NCBI RefSeq assembly: GCF_031085175.1
Contig: NZ_JAVHUY010000003.1
Span: 248,001-312,000, forward strand
Length of the DNA stretch: 64,000 bases
Direction of reading: 5' to 3'
Source of the DNA: Phytohabitans maris
GTDB lineage: Bacteria; Actinomycetota; Actinomycetes; Mycobacteriales; Micromonosporaceae
In this document: in pieces, positions 42,362 through 51,082 of the stretch
Layout of the letters: each line of letters starts with the position of its first letter
Numbering within the stretch: position 1 is the first letter of the stretch
Made by a program: the position numbers and the translations under genes
The notes under the pieces: model-generated
Database searches by the model: none
What the model was told of the DNA's origin: nothing
The model's input: the letters and a program-made list of their open reading frames with translations, nothing else

Positions 42362-43120
42362 TTGAAGATCGACCAGGCCAGCGCGGTGGTCACCGGCGGC
42401 GCGTCGGGGCTCGGCCTCGCGACCGCCAAGCGGCTGCTCGCGGACGGCGCGTCGGTGGTGATCGTCGACCTGCCCACCTCCGCCGGCGAGGCGGTGGCCA
42501 AGGAGATCGGCGCGGTCTTCGCACCGGCCGACGTCACCGATCCCGGCGCGGTGGAGGGCGCCCTGGACGCGGCCGAGCTCGCCGGGCCGATCCGGGTACT
42601 GGTGCACTGCGCCGGCCGCGGCGGCACCGTACGCCTGGTCGGCCGCGACGGCAGCCCGGGCGACCTGGAGCTCTACGAGACGCTGGTGCGGATCAACCTG
42701 GTCGGCACGTTCAACGTGCTCCGGCTGGCGGCCGCCCGGATGGCCCGCAACGAGCCGCTGGACGGCGAGCGCGGCGTTTGCGTGCTCACCGCGTCGGTCG
42801 CCGCGTGGGAGGGGCAGATCGGGCAGATCCCGTACGCCTCCGCGAAGGCCGGCGTGGTCGGCATGACCCTGGTCGCCGCCCGCGACCTGGCCAGCCGGCT
42901 GATCCGGGTCGCCACGATCGCGCCCGGGATCTTCGACACGCCGATCCTCGACCGGTTCTCCGACGAGATCAAGCAAGGGCTCGCCCGGTCGGTCCCGCAC
43001 CCGGCCCGGCTCGGCCGCCCCGACGAGTTCGCCCGGCTGGCCGCGCACATCGTCGACAACCCGATGATCAACGGGGAGACGATCCGGCTGGACGGCGCCG
43101 TACGGATGCAGCCCCGATGA
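42362..43120 (+). CDS. SDR family 3-hydroxyacyl-CoA dehydrogenase-like protein
   Basis: 252 residues starting at TTG (42362) with GGGAGG 5 bp upstream; no ATG or GTG start fits. SAVVTGGASGLGLATAKRL cofactor motif, VHCAGRGG, TASVAAWEGQIGQIPYASAKAG with catalytic Ser/Tyr/Lys, GIFDTPILD. The QIGQIPYASAKAG and FDTP signatures resemble type II (HSD10-like) 3-hydroxyacyl-CoA dehydrogenases. Placed between thiolase and enoyl-CoA hydratase, it should catalyse the dehydrogenase step of the same beta-oxidation spiral. Confidence 0.92.
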   Translation: MKIDQASAVVTGGASGLGLATAKRLLADGASVVIVDLPTSAGEAVAKEIGAVFAPADVTDPGAVEGALDAAELAGPIRVLVHCAGRGGTVRLVGRDGSPGDLELYETLVRINLVGTFNVLRLAAARMARNEPLDGERGVCVLTASVAAWEGQIGQIPYASAKAGVVGMTLVAARDLASRLIRVATIAPGIFDTPILDRFSDEIKQGLARSVPHPARLGRPDEFARLAAHIVDNPMINGETIRLDGAVRMQPR

Positions 43121-43878
43121 CCCCCGTCCGCACCGAGGAGCAGGGCCGGGTCCTGCTGGTCACCATCGACCGTCCCGAGGTCCGCAACGCGATCGACACG
43201 GCGACCGCCAAGGGCATCGCCGCCGCCCTGACCGAGCTGGACGAGCGCGACGACCTGAGCGTCGGCGTGCTCACCGGCGCCGGCAAGGGCTTCTGCGCCG
43301 GCATGGACCTCAAGGCGTTCCTGGCCGGCGAGCGCCCGTCGGTACCCGGCCGCGGCTTCGCCGGCATCGTGGAACGGCCGCCGGACAAGCCGCTGATCGC
43401 CGCCGTCGAGGGTTTCGCGGTCGCCGGCGGCTTCGAGATCGCGCTCGCCTGCGACCTGGTGGTGGCCGCCGAGGACGCGACGTTCGGGCTCCCCGAGGTG
43501 CGGCGCGGCCTGCTGCCCGGCGGCGGCGGCCTGCTGCGGCTGCCCACCCGCGTCCCGTACGCCCTCGCCCTCGAATGGATCCTCACCGGCCGCCGGGTGA
43601 CCGCCCGCGAGGCGCACGCCGCCGGCCTGGTCAACCGCCTGACCCCGACCGGGACCGCGCTGGCGGCCGCGCTCGAACTCGCCCAGCAGATCGCCCGGAA
43701 CGCCCCGCTGGCCGTCCGCGCCGCGAAACGCATCGTCGTCGAGTCGGGCGGGTGGCCGGCCGAGGAGGCGTTCGCGCGGCAGCAGGAGATCTACGAGCCG
43801 GTGCGCTCCTCGCAGGACGCGGTCGAGGGCGCCCGCGCGTTCACCGAGAAGCGCGACCCCGACTGGCGCGGCGTCTAG
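43117..43878 (+). CDS. Enoyl-CoA hydratase/isomerase (crotonobetainyl-CoA hydratase-like)
   Basis: 253-residue crotonase. GKGFCAGMDLKAF oxyanion region near 60, EGFAVAGGFEIALACDLVVAAEDATFGLPEVRRGLLPGG summarised by its GGFEIALACD and PEVRRGL elements with the catalytic Glu, C-terminal RAFTEKRDPDWRG. ATG overlaps the SDR stop (ATGA). Unlike the crotonase at 32344, this one has the ordinary hydratase pattern. Last gene of the thiolase-SDR-hydratase operon, followed by an exceptional palindrome. Confidence 0.93.
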   Translation: MTPVRTEEQGRVLLVTIDRPEVRNAIDTATAKGIAAALTELDERDDLSVGVLTGAGKGFCAGMDLKAFLAGERPSVPGRGFAGIVERPPDKPLIAAVEGFAVAGGFEIALACDLVVAAEDATFGLPEVRRGLLPGGGGLLRLPTRVPYALALEWILTGRRVTAREAHAAGLVNRLTPTGTALAAALELAQQIARNAPLAVRAAKRIVVESGGWPAEEAFARQQEIYEPVRSSQDAVEGARAFTEKRDPDWRGV

Positions 43879-44333
43879 AGCCCATTCAGGCTTGCACCCG
43901 CCCGCGCCAGCTGAGGACCGTTTGCTCCCGCGGGCTCCCCGCAGGGGTCGGGGTGAGCGCCAGCGGTACCAGAAGTACGTTATGGCGCCCTCATAAGGTA
44001 CTTCTGGTACCGCTGGTGCTCACCCCGACCGCGGGCCGGGTCTCCGGGGTCTTCCGGCGGGCGGGGTGGCTCCGCCCGGGAGTCCACATAGGAGCGGTGC
44101 GTCCACATAGGCGGGTGGCGCGCGAGGGCCGGCGGGCGCGACTGGCGGTGGCGGCGGGTGCGCGGGCAGGGGGCGCCGGCCCGGCCACCCGGGCGGGTGG
44201 TCCCGGGGCGACGAGTGGCGGGAATCGCATCGGTGTTAAGAGGCACTTGACGAATACGGGTGGCTGTGGCGGTAACCTACACTCGACATCCGGTCCGGGG
44301 CCAGCCCCGGTGAGCAGCGCGCGGGAGGTGGTC
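43879..44333. other. 455-bp intergenic region with a long palindrome
   Basis: Contains GGACCGTTTGCTCCCGC (from 43915), the 33-bp-arm palindrome at 43946-44030, then ~200 bp of GC-rich sequence with the direct repeat GTCCACATAGG(A/C)G (around 44082 and 44101), and near its right end TTGACG (44247-44252), a possible -35 for the XRE-cupin gene without a well-placed -10. I see no convincing gene in it. Confidence 0.6.
43946..44030. terminator. Near-perfect 33-bp-arm palindrome (hairpin)
   Basis: Left arm 43946-43978 and right arm 43998-44030 are complementary at 32 of 33 positions (one G:T pair position); the core is CCAGCGGTACCAGAAGTAC. Inside the 19-nt loop TTATG/CATAA can pair as well. It follows the hydratase stop by 67 bp. 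It may be a terminator, but the arm length far exceeds the usual and no U-tract follows. Confidence 0.8.
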
Positions 44334-45098
44334 GTGGCGTCGCCAGCGGTGCCTCCGATCGGCGCGCGGCTGCGGGCCGAGCGGCGCCGGCGGGGCGTGA
44401 GCATCCGCGGGCTGGCGCGCGACATCGGGGTCTCGGCGAGCCTGATCTCGCAGATCGAGACGGAGAAGAGCAGCCCGTCGGTGAGCACGCTGTACGCGAT
44501 CTCGACCGCGCTCGGCATCTCGATCGAGGAGCTGTTCGGGCCGCCGACGGCCGAGGAGGCGGCGGCCGGGGTCGAGGCGGAGGACGCCGGGGCCGGGGTC
44601 GACGGCGCAGCCGGGGAGCCGGCGGGGGCGCAGGTCGTGCGGCTGCCCGCGTTCACCCCGAGCGGCGAGCCGTCCGCGCTGCTCACCGCCGCCCTGGCCG
44701 CCGCCGCGCCGCGGGGTGGGCTGCCCGCCGGGGGCGTCGAGGTGGCCGGCCGGCGGGTCGGGCCGGTGATCACGCCGGAGGAGCGCGAGGTGCTGACCCT
44801 CGACTCGGGAGTGACCTGGGAGCTGCTCGGCCGGATGCCGCACAAGCACGTCGAGTTCCTGCTGATCACGTACCAGCCGGGCGGCACCTCGTCCAGCTCC
44901 GGCCTGCTGATGCGCCACACCGGCATCGAGTTCGGCTTCGTGATCAGCGGCGAGCTGACGCTGTCGCTGGGGTTCGAGTCGCACAAGCTGCGGCCCGGCG
45001 ACGCGGTCTCGTTCGACTCGTCCAACCCGCACGCCTACCGCAACGAGAGCACCGAGCCCGCCGTGGGCGTCTGGTTCGTGCTCGAGCGCTGGTCCTGA
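44334..45098 (+). CDS. XRE-family regulator with C-terminal cupin domain
   Basis: 254 residues. N-terminal HTH_3 (~10-65: [45 protein letters not shown]), an Ala/Glu/Gly linker, then a cupin_2 barrel (~175-250: [38 protein letters not shown]). Several in-frame GTGs exist; 44334 has GGGAGG 5 bp upstream. XRE-cupin regulators sense small ligands through the cupin and usually control an adjacent catabolic or transport operon, here the amidohydrolase/Liv genes to the right. Confidence 0.92.
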   Translation: MASPAVPPIGARLRAERRRRGVSIRGLARDIGVSASLISQIETEKSSPSVSTLYAISTALGISIEELFGPPTAEEAAAGVEAEDAGAGVDGAAGEPAGAQVVRLPAFTPSGEPSALLTAALAAAAPRGGLPAGGVEVAGRRVGPVITPEEREVLTLDSGVTWELLGRMPHKHVEFLLITYQPGGTSSSSGLLMRHTGIEFGFVISGELTLSLGFESHKLRPGDAVSFDSSNPHAYRNESTEPAVGVWFVLERWS

Positions 45099-45162
45099 GC
45101 CGCCACTCAGTCTGAGCCGTGTGCGCCACGGTGTACATCTGCGCGTTCACAAGATCGCAAGT

Positions 45163-45203
45163 GTGTAAGTGGTATTGCACACGTGTGAACTATGAGCTTA
45201 CAC
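45163..45203. promoter_or_regulatory. Nested dyad upstream of the amidohydrolase operon
   Basis: Perfect palindrome CACACGTGTG (45178-45187) is centred within GTGTAAG (45163-45169) and CTTACAC (45197-45203); GTTCAC (45145) and GTGAAC (45185) add further symmetry. This AT-richer patch lies in the 208-bp leader of the amidohydrolase gene and is the best candidate operator for the XRE-cupin protein. Confidence 0.5.
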
Positions 45204-45306
45204 TCCGGCCCTAAGACAGCTCGGAAACCAAGCTGACCCCCGCTCGAAACACACGCCGACACCCACTCCATAGCCGCGTCGTGACCCCGTGAGAGGACGG
45301 TGTCCA

Positions 45307-46995
45307 GTGACCCAGGCTGACCAGGAAGGCGTCCCCCGAAGAACGATATTTCGCACCGGCGCCGCCGTCGGTGCCGCCACCGCCATCGGCGCGGTGGCAC
45401 ACCCTCAGCAAGCGGCGGCATCAGCCCAACCGGCCGCCGCGCACGGCGCGCCGTCGGAGCGGGACCTGATCCTGCACAACGGACCGATCCACACCATGAA
45501 CCGCCGGCACGACGTGGTCCGCGCCCTCGCCATCCGGGACGGGCGGGTCGCGTACGCCGGCGACAGCCTCGGCGCCGCCCGCCGCGCCCTGCCCGAGCAC
45601 CCCCGGGTGGTCGACCTGCGGGGGCACGTCGCGATCCCGGGCATCATCGACAACCACAACCACATCGTGCTGATGGGCAACCGCCCCGGCCGCCACACTC
45701 CACTGGAGAACGCGTACTCGGTCGCCGACGTCCAGCGGGCGTACCGGGCGCGGGCCAGGGGCGTGCCGGCCGGCGAGTTCGTCACGACGATCGGCGGGTT
45801 CCACTTCAACCAGTTCCGCGAGGTGCGCCTGCCCACGCTCGCCGAGCTCGACGCCGCCCTGCCCCGGCACCCGGCGTACGTCTCGGTCGGCTTCAGCGGC
45901 TCCTCCGCGACCAACAGCCTCGGCAAGGCGTTCTTCGAGGCGGCCGGCGTGGTCGTCGGCGCGGACGGGACGATCGCCTCCGGCACCCAGACCGGCCGGG
46001 CCACGCTCGCCCTGCGCCAGAGGCTCACCCCCGAGCTGCGGCGGCGCGGTGCGCGCGACGCCATGGCCTACGCGCTCAGCGTCGGCGTCACCACCCACCT
46101 CGACCAGGGGGCGTTCCAAGCCACGGGTACGCCGAGCGACGGCGCCGCGCACGAGGACAACTACACGATGCACCTGCCGTTCCTGGAGCTGTACGACCGG
46201 GGGCAGGCGCCGGTGCGGCTGCGGATCAACTTCCTGCACATGGACACCGACCCGGCGCTGCCGACGCTGGAAGAGCGGCTGCGCAACGCGTTCCCGTTCT
46301 TCGGCGACGACATGGTGCGGACCGGCGGCATCGGCGAGTTCATCGCCAGCGGCCTCGGCCCCAACTGGCTGGAGGCGGCGAAGCGGGTGGCCCGGGCCGG
46401 CTGGCGGGCCGAGGTGCACTCGCTCTCCGCCACCGACTTCCGCACCGAGATCGAGGGCTTCGAAGCGGTGCACGCGGAAGTGTCCATCAAGGACCTGCGG
46501 TGGGTGGTGGCGCACGTCCCGTTCATCACCGAGGACTACGTGGACCGGCTCAAGGCGGTCGGGGGTGGGCTCAGCCTCACCGGCTGGCGCTACCTGGCCG
46601 GCACCGGTACGGCCGCGGGACCGCCGTTCCGGATGATCGTGGACAACGGGATCCACGCCGGCATGAGCTCGGACGGCATGCAGATCGCCCCGATGAACCC
46701 GTTCATCCACGCGTACTACGCGGTCACCGGCCGCAACGCGCTGGGCGCCGTCGTCAACGACGGCCAGCAGATCAGCCGCCGCGAGGTGCTCGACCTCTAC
46801 ACCCGGGACAACACCTGGTTTCTCGGCAAGGCCGACGAGGACCAGCTCGGCGTGCTGGAGGTCGAGCGGCTCGGCGACGTCGTGGTGCTCGACCGCGACT
46901 ACTTCCGGGTACCCGAGGAGGAGATCCGGCACGTGCGGTCCGTGCTGACCGTCGTCGGCGGGTCCATCGTGCACGACACCGGAAAGGTGCACTGA
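45307..46995 (+). CDS. Tat-exported YtcJ-type amidohydrolase, paralog 1
   Basis: 562-residue amidohydrolase_3 protein with an N-terminal twin-arginine signal (RRTIFRTGAAVG, Arg11-12, then an Ala-rich h-region). Metal-site pattern intact: DNHNH (His117, His119), RAEVHSLS (His371), VVAHVPF (His403), SSDGMQ (Asp456). YtcJ relatives hydrolyse N-formyl or other amide bonds and are normally cytoplasmic, so export is unusual. GTG at 45307 has GAGAGGA 9 bp upstream. Followed 2 bp later by a transporter binding protein and, beyond the transporter, by a paralog, so product capture outside the membrane is likely. Confidence 0.9.
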   Translation: MTQADQEGVPRRTIFRTGAAVGAATAIGAVAHPQQAAASAQPAAAHGAPSERDLILHNGPIHTMNRRHDVVRALAIRDGRVAYAGDSLGAARRALPEHPRVVDLRGHVAIPGIIDNHNHIVLMGNRPGRHTPLENAYSVADVQRAYRARARGVPAGEFVTTIGGFHFNQFREVRLPTLAELDAALPRHPAYVSVGFSGSSATNSLGKAFFEAAGVVVGADGTIASGTQTGRATLALRQRLTPELRRRGARDAMAYALSVGVTTHLDQGAFQATGTPSDGAAHEDNYTMHLPFLELYDRGQAPVRLRINFLHMDTDPALPTLEERLRNAFPFFGDDMVRTGGIGEFIASGLGPNWLEAAKRVARAGWRAEVHSLSATDFRTEIEGFEAVHAEVSIKDLRWVVAHVPFITEDYVDRLKAVGGGLSLTGWRYLAGTGTAAGPPFRMIVDNGIHAGMSSDGMQIAPMNPFIHAYYAVTGRNALGAVVNDGQQISRREVLDLYTRDNTWFLGKADEDQLGVLEVERLGDVVVLDRDYFRVPEEEIRHVRSVLTVVGGSIVHDTGKVH

Positions 46996-46997
46996 GC

Positions 46998-48260
46998 ATG
47001 CGCAAGAACACGATAGTCGCGGCCGCGGCGGCCCTGCTCCTCCTCGCCGCCGCCGCGTGCGAGTCCAAGTCGCCGTCCGAGGACGCCGGCGCGGCGTCGG
47101 CGGCGAGCGGTGACCCGATCGTCGTCGGCTCCACGCTCTCGCTCAGCGGCGCGTTCGCGGCGACCGGCGCCATCCACAAGATCGCCGGCGAGCTCTTCGT
47201 GGAGCGGCTGAACGCCTCCGGCGGGCTGCTCGGCCGGCCGGTGCGGTGGGTCGTCCGGGACGACGAGTCCGACCAGGCCAAGGTGAGCACGCTGTACGAG
47301 CAGCTGATCAGCCAGGACAAGGTGGATCTGATCATCGGCCCGTACGCGACGCCGAACATCCTGAGCGCGATGGCCGTGGCCGCCCGCCACCGGTACACGA
47401 TGCCGCAGCACACGGCCGTCATCGCGCCGCTGCTGACCTACGAGTGCCAGTTCCCGGCCTGGTCGATCGGCCCGACGCCGAACGAGTTCGTGCCGACGCA
47501 GCTCTTCGAGGCGACCGCGAGCCTGCCCAGCCCGCCGAAGAGGATCGCGATCCTGACCAACCAGAACGGGTCGACGGACTTCGTCTCGTACGGCTCCGGC
47601 GACAACAAGACCGGCGCGGTCTCCATCACCAAGCAGAATGGCCTGGACCTGGTGCTGGAGGTGCGGTACCCGCCGACCACCACCGACTGGGCGCCGATCG
47701 CGGCCCGGGTCCGGGACGCCAAGCCCGACCTGGTCATCAACAACGGCCTCGGCGTCGACCCGGTCAACCTGCTGCAGGCGATGGCGCAGCTGAACTACAA
47801 GCCGCCGATGATGTTCAGCCTCTTCCCCGCGCCCGGCCCACCGCTCGGCCTCGGCGCGGCCTCGGAAGGGCTGCTGTCGGTCAGCATCTTCGAGCCGAAC
47901 AAGCCCACATTGGACAAGCTCGGCGGTGACGCGACCACCATCGTGAACGACTTCAAGGCGCGGGCCGCGGCCGCCAAGCTGCCGTACACGGTCTTCGAGA
48001 CGCAGGCCGCGTCCTCGTGGAACGCCTGGGAGATCCTGGTCGCCGGGGTGAAGGCGGCCGGCGGCACGGACCAGGCCAAGATGTGCGACGCGCTCCACGC
48101 CAGCGGCGCCGACACCACGTTCAGCGGGCACCTGGCGTTCGACCCGGCGCAGAACAACTTCTGGCCGACGACCCAGACCATCAAGCAGATCCAGAACGGT
48201 GACTGGGTCACGGTCTGGCCGGCGGACCGCGCCGCGGCGACCCTGCGCGGCCCCGCCTGA
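46998..48260 (+). CDS. Liv-type ABC substrate-binding lipoprotein
   Basis: 420 residues; signal peptide with lipobox LAAAAC (Cys21), Ser/Ala linker, then a Peripla_BP_6 receptor (GSTLSLSGAFAATGAIHKIAGELFVERLN shortened to its LSLSGAFAATG core, LIIGPYATPNILS, VINNGLGVDPVNLLQAM). The start codon is 2 bp after the amidohydrolase stop. The ligand is probably a product of the exported amidohydrolases (inference). A hairpin after the gene may raise its transcript level above that of the permeases. Confidence 0.93.
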   Translation: MRKNTIVAAAAALLLLAAAACESKSPSEDAGAASAASGDPIVVGSTLSLSGAFAATGAIHKIAGELFVERLNASGGLLGRPVRWVVRDDESDQAKVSTLYEQLISQDKVDLIIGPYATPNILSAMAVAARHRYTMPQHTAVIAPLLTYECQFPAWSIGPTPNEFVPTQLFEATASLPSPPKRIAILTNQNGSTDFVSYGSGDNKTGAVSITKQNGLDLVLEVRYPPTTTDWAPIAARVRDAKPDLVINNGLGVDPVNLLQAMAQLNYKPPMMFSLFPAPGPPLGLGAASEGLLSVSIFEPNKPTLDKLGGDATTIVNDFKARAAAAKLPYTVFETQAASSWNAWEILVAGVKAAGGTDQAKMCDALHASGADTTFSGHLAFDPAQNNFWPTTQTIKQIQNGDWVTVWPADRAAATLRGPA

Positions 48261-48267
48261 CCCTCCC

Positions 48268-48306
48268 GCGACCGCCCGGTCCGCCCCCGTGGCCCCGGGC
48301 GGTCGC
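48268..48306 (+). terminator. Intra-operon hairpin after the binding-protein gene
   Basis: Perfect 12-bp arms GCGACCGCCCGG (48268-48279) and CCGGGCGGTCGC (48295-48306), 15-nt loop, located between binding-protein stop and livH. Such hairpins commonly attenuate read-through or stabilise the upstream mRNA so that receptor outnumbers permease. Confidence 0.65.
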
Positions 48307-48332
48307 ACCCCAGCCGTTGAGGAGTGGAGCGA

Positions 48333-49202
48333 ATGACCACCATTCAGGCGGCGCTCAGCGGGATCCTGCTGGGCGGGCTGTACGCGCTGATGGCCGCCGG
48401 CGTCTCGGTGACCTGGGGCGTACTGCGGATCATCAACCTGGCGCACTTCGGCATGATCCTGCTCGGCGCGTACCTGACGTTCGAGCTGGCCACCGCCTGG
48501 CGGGTCAACCCGCTCGTCACGCTGGTGGTGAGCGTGCCGGCGATGTTCGTGCTCGGCGGCGCGCTCCAGTGGGCCTTCGACTACCTGCGGGTCTCCGAGC
48601 TCAACTCGCTGCTGATCACGTTCGGCCTGCTCATCGTGGTGGTCCAGTCGGTCAGCAACGTCTGGAGCGCCGACTTCCAGCGGATGGCCGCGGAGGTCAA
48701 CCCGTACGCCACCGAGTCGGTGCGGGTCGGCCGGTTCGTCTTCCCGGTGCCGACGCTGCTGGCGTTCGCGATCGCGCTGCTGGTCATCCTCGGCGCGCAC
48801 CTGGTGCTGCGGCGCACGTTCATCGGCCGGGCCCTGCGCGCGTACGCCGAGGACCGGCCGATCGCGGCCGCGTTCGGGATCGACCACCGCAGGATCGGCG
48901 TGCTCCTCGCGGCGGTCACCGGCGCCACCGCGGCCGTCGCCGGGATGCTCTTCTCGCTCGCCAACGCGCTGACCCCGGCGACCGCGTTCGAGTGGTTCGG
49001 CACGGTCTTCGCGGTGGTCATCCTCGGCGGCATCGGCCACCTGGTCGGCACGCTCGCCGCCGGGGTACTGGTCGGGCTCCTCTCCAGCGTCGTGTCGGTG
49101 GTGCTCTCCCCCGCCACGGCGCCGTTCGTGCTCTTCTCCGCGATCGTCCTCGCCCTGATCCTGCGACCACAGGGCCTGTTCACCGTGGGAGCCACCAGAT
49201 GA
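48333..49202 (+). CDS. livH: Liv-type ABC transporter permease (LivH)
   Basis: 289-residue permease: SGILLGGLYALMAAGVSVTWGVLRIINLAHFGMILLGAY is the LivH N-terminus (given here as GGLYALMAAG and LRIINLAHFGM), and RALRAYAEDRPIAAAFGID is the coupling loop. GGAG lies 8-11 bp before ATG 48333. The stop overlaps the start of the fused LivM-LivG gene. Confidence 0.94.
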   Translation: MTTIQAALSGILLGGLYALMAAGVSVTWGVLRIINLAHFGMILLGAYLTFELATAWRVNPLVTLVVSVPAMFVLGGALQWAFDYLRVSELNSLLITFGLLIVVVQSVSNVWSADFQRMAAEVNPYATESVRVGRFVFPVPTLLAFAIALLVILGAHLVLRRTFIGRALRAYAEDRPIAAAFGIDHRRIGVLLAAVTGATAAVAGMLFSLANALTPATAFEWFGTVFAVVILGGIGHLVGTLAAGVLVGLLSSVVSVVLSPATAPFVLFSAIVLALILRPQGLFTVGATR

Positions 49203-51082
49203 CGCGCCGCTTCGCCATCGGCTTCCCGCTCGTCGTGGCGGTGCTCGCCTGCCTGTCGCTGTACCGGGTGACGCTCGGCTTCCCGCTCTTCTACCTCGCC
49301 CTGCTCACGCTCATGCTCTTCTGGGTCACGCAGGCGACGAGCTGGAACATCCTCTCCGGCTACAGTGGATACTTCAGCTTCGGCCAGGCGGCGTACGTCG
49401 GCATCGGCGCGTACAGCACCGCTGTCCTCTTCGGACGGCACGGGGTCAACTTCTACGTCACGATCCTGGTGGCGGCCGGGCTGAGCGCGGTGCTGGCCCT
49501 CGCGGTCGGGGCGATCGCGTTCCGGCTGCGGTCGCTGCGCGGCGAGATCTTCGCGCTGCTCACGCTCGCGGTGCCGTTCATCCTCGCGGCGCTGGCCCGG
49601 ATCAACTCGTCGATCGACGGCGGGCAGGGCATCATCGTCTCGGTCCCGCCGTTCCCCGCGGGGCTCGGGCTCTTCCAGGACTTCCTCTACCTGCTCAACC
49701 TGCTCGTCGCCGCGGTCGCCGTCCTGGTCGCGTACCTGATGCGGAAGTCCCGCTTCGGCTGGGCGCTCGCCGGCGTGCGGGACGCCGAGGACGTGGCCGA
49801 AGGGCTGGGCGTGCCCACCTTCCGGTACAAGATGCTGGCGTTGCTGGCCAGCGCGGTCATCGGCGGCGTGGGCGGCAGCCTCTTCGCGCTGCAGATCGGC
49901 TTCGTCGCGGTGGACAGCATCTTCCACCTCACCGTCCCGCTCTTCGTCATCGTGATGAGTGTCCTGGGTGGACGGACGCACTGGCTCGGCCCGGTGGTCG
50001 GCGTGGTGCTGGTCGTGCTGCTCCAGGACCGGCTCACCGCGTCCGGGCTCGGCGAGTGGCAGCTCATCGTGCTCGGCGCGGTCCTCGTGCTGCTGGTGCT
50101 GCTCGCCCCCGAGGGCGTGTACGCCCGGCTCCGCGCCCGCCCGCTGGTCGCGCTCGTCACCGCCGCCGTCGTGGCGGCGGCGGTGTGGCTGCCCGGCGAG
50201 CCGCTCGACGCGATACTCGTCGGCCTGCTGGCGGCGACGGCGGTGGCGCTGCTGCCGCTGCGCGCCGCTCCGCCCGCTCCGGTGGTCGCCGAGCCCGCCG
50301 AGCAGGCGGCTCCCGCTCCCGTCGCCCCGCCCGCGGAACCGGTCGGGGTGGGCGAGGTGCTCGTCGAGTGCCGCAACGTGGCCCGCTACTTCGGCGGGGT
50401 GCGGGCCCTCGAAGACGTCTCGCTGACCGTGCGGGAGGGCGAGATCGTCGGGCTGGTCGGGCCGAACGGCTCCGGCAAGACCACCCTCGTCGGCCTCCTG
50501 TCCGGCAGCCTGCGCCCCACCCGGGGCAGCATCCACGTCGCCGGCAACGACCTCGCCAAGCTCCCGCCGCACCGGGTGGCCCACGCCGGGGTCGCCCGCA
50601 CCTACCAGATCCCCCGGCCGTTCACCTCGATGACGGTACGGGACAACGTCGCGATGGCCATCATGTTCGGCCGCTCGCCGCGGTCCCTCGCCACCGCCCG
50701 GCGGGACGCCGCCGGGCCGCTCGACGTCGTCGGCCTCGGGCACCTCGCCGACGCGTACCCGGACAAGCTCAACCTGCACCAGCGCCAGCTTCTGGAGATC
50801 GCGCGCGCCCTCGCCGCCGACCCCAAGGTGCTGCTGCTCGACGAGGCCCTCGCCGGCCTCAACCCCGCTGAGATCGACAACGCGGTCGAGGTGATCCGCC
50901 GCGTCCACCGCTCCGGCGTCTCGATCGTGATCGTCGAGCACCTGCTGCGCGTGGTGAACCAGCTCGCCACCCGCATCGTCGTCCTCGACCGGGGCACCCG
51001 CCTCGCGGACGGCGACCCGCGCGAGGTGCTCACCGACCCGGCCGTCGTCCGGGCCTACCTGGGGAAGCGTGCCCATGCTTGA
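49199..51082 (+). CDS. Fused Liv-type permease-ATPase (LivM-LivG)
   Basis: 627 residues in one frame. Residues ~1-305 are a LivM-type permease (TSWNILSGYSGYFSFGQAAY, VRDAEDVAEGLGVPTFRYK coupling loop). Residues ~315-365 are a hydrophobic then Pro/Ala/Glu linker. Residues ~375-620 are a LivG-type ABC domain with Walker A GPNGSGKTT near 421, GVARTYQIPRPF, Walker B LLLDEALAGLNP and VIVEHLL. The ABC signature reads LNLHQRQLLE (from residue 524) in place of LSYG/LSGGQ-type, so the C-loop Ser-Gly-Gly is absent. Overlaps livF downstream. Confidence 0.93.
   Translation: MTRRFAIGFPLVVAVLACLSLYRVTLGFPLFYLALLTLMLFWVTQATSWNILSGYSGYFSFGQAAYVGIGAYSTAVLFGRHGVNFYVTILVAAGLSAVLALAVGAIAFRLRSLRGEIFALLTLAVPFILAALARINSSIDGGQGIIVSVPPFPAGLGLFQDFLYLLNLLVAAVAVLVAYLMRKSRFGWALAGVRDAEDVAEGLGVPTFRYKMLALLASAVIGGVGGSLFALQIGFVAVDSIFHLTVPLFVIVMSVLGGRTHWLGPVVGVVLVVLLQDRLTASGLGEWQLIVLGAVLVLLVLLAPEGVYARLRARPLVALVTAAVVAAAVWLPGEPLDAILVGLLAATAVALLPLRAAPPAPVVAEPAEQAAPAPVAPPAEPVGVGEVLVECRNVARYFGGVRALEDVSLTVREGEIVGLVGPNGSGKTTLVGLLSGSLRPTRGSIHVAGNDLAKLPPHRVAHAGVARTYQIPRPFTSMTVRDNVAMAIMFGRSPRSLATARRDAAGPLDVVGLGHLADAYPDKLNLHQRQLLEIARALAADPKVLLLDEALAGLNPAEIDNAVEVIRRVHRSGVSIVIVEHLLRVVNQLATRIVVLDRGTRLADGDPREVLTDPAVVRAYLGKRAHA

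Noticed and set aside
10354-43878. Interpretation as a cholesterol/steroid catabolic cluster
   Set aside because: P450s, heteromeric MaoC and acyl-CoA genes fit superficially, but no KstD, Ksh, Hsa, Mce4 or IpdAB-type genes are present, and the importer is Liv-type, not Mce.
43575-44333. Long N-terminal extension of the XRE-cupin frame across the palindrome
   Set aside because: The HTH begins right after 44334 with its own ribosome site. The extension covers the end of the hydratase gene and the palindrome and has no similarity.
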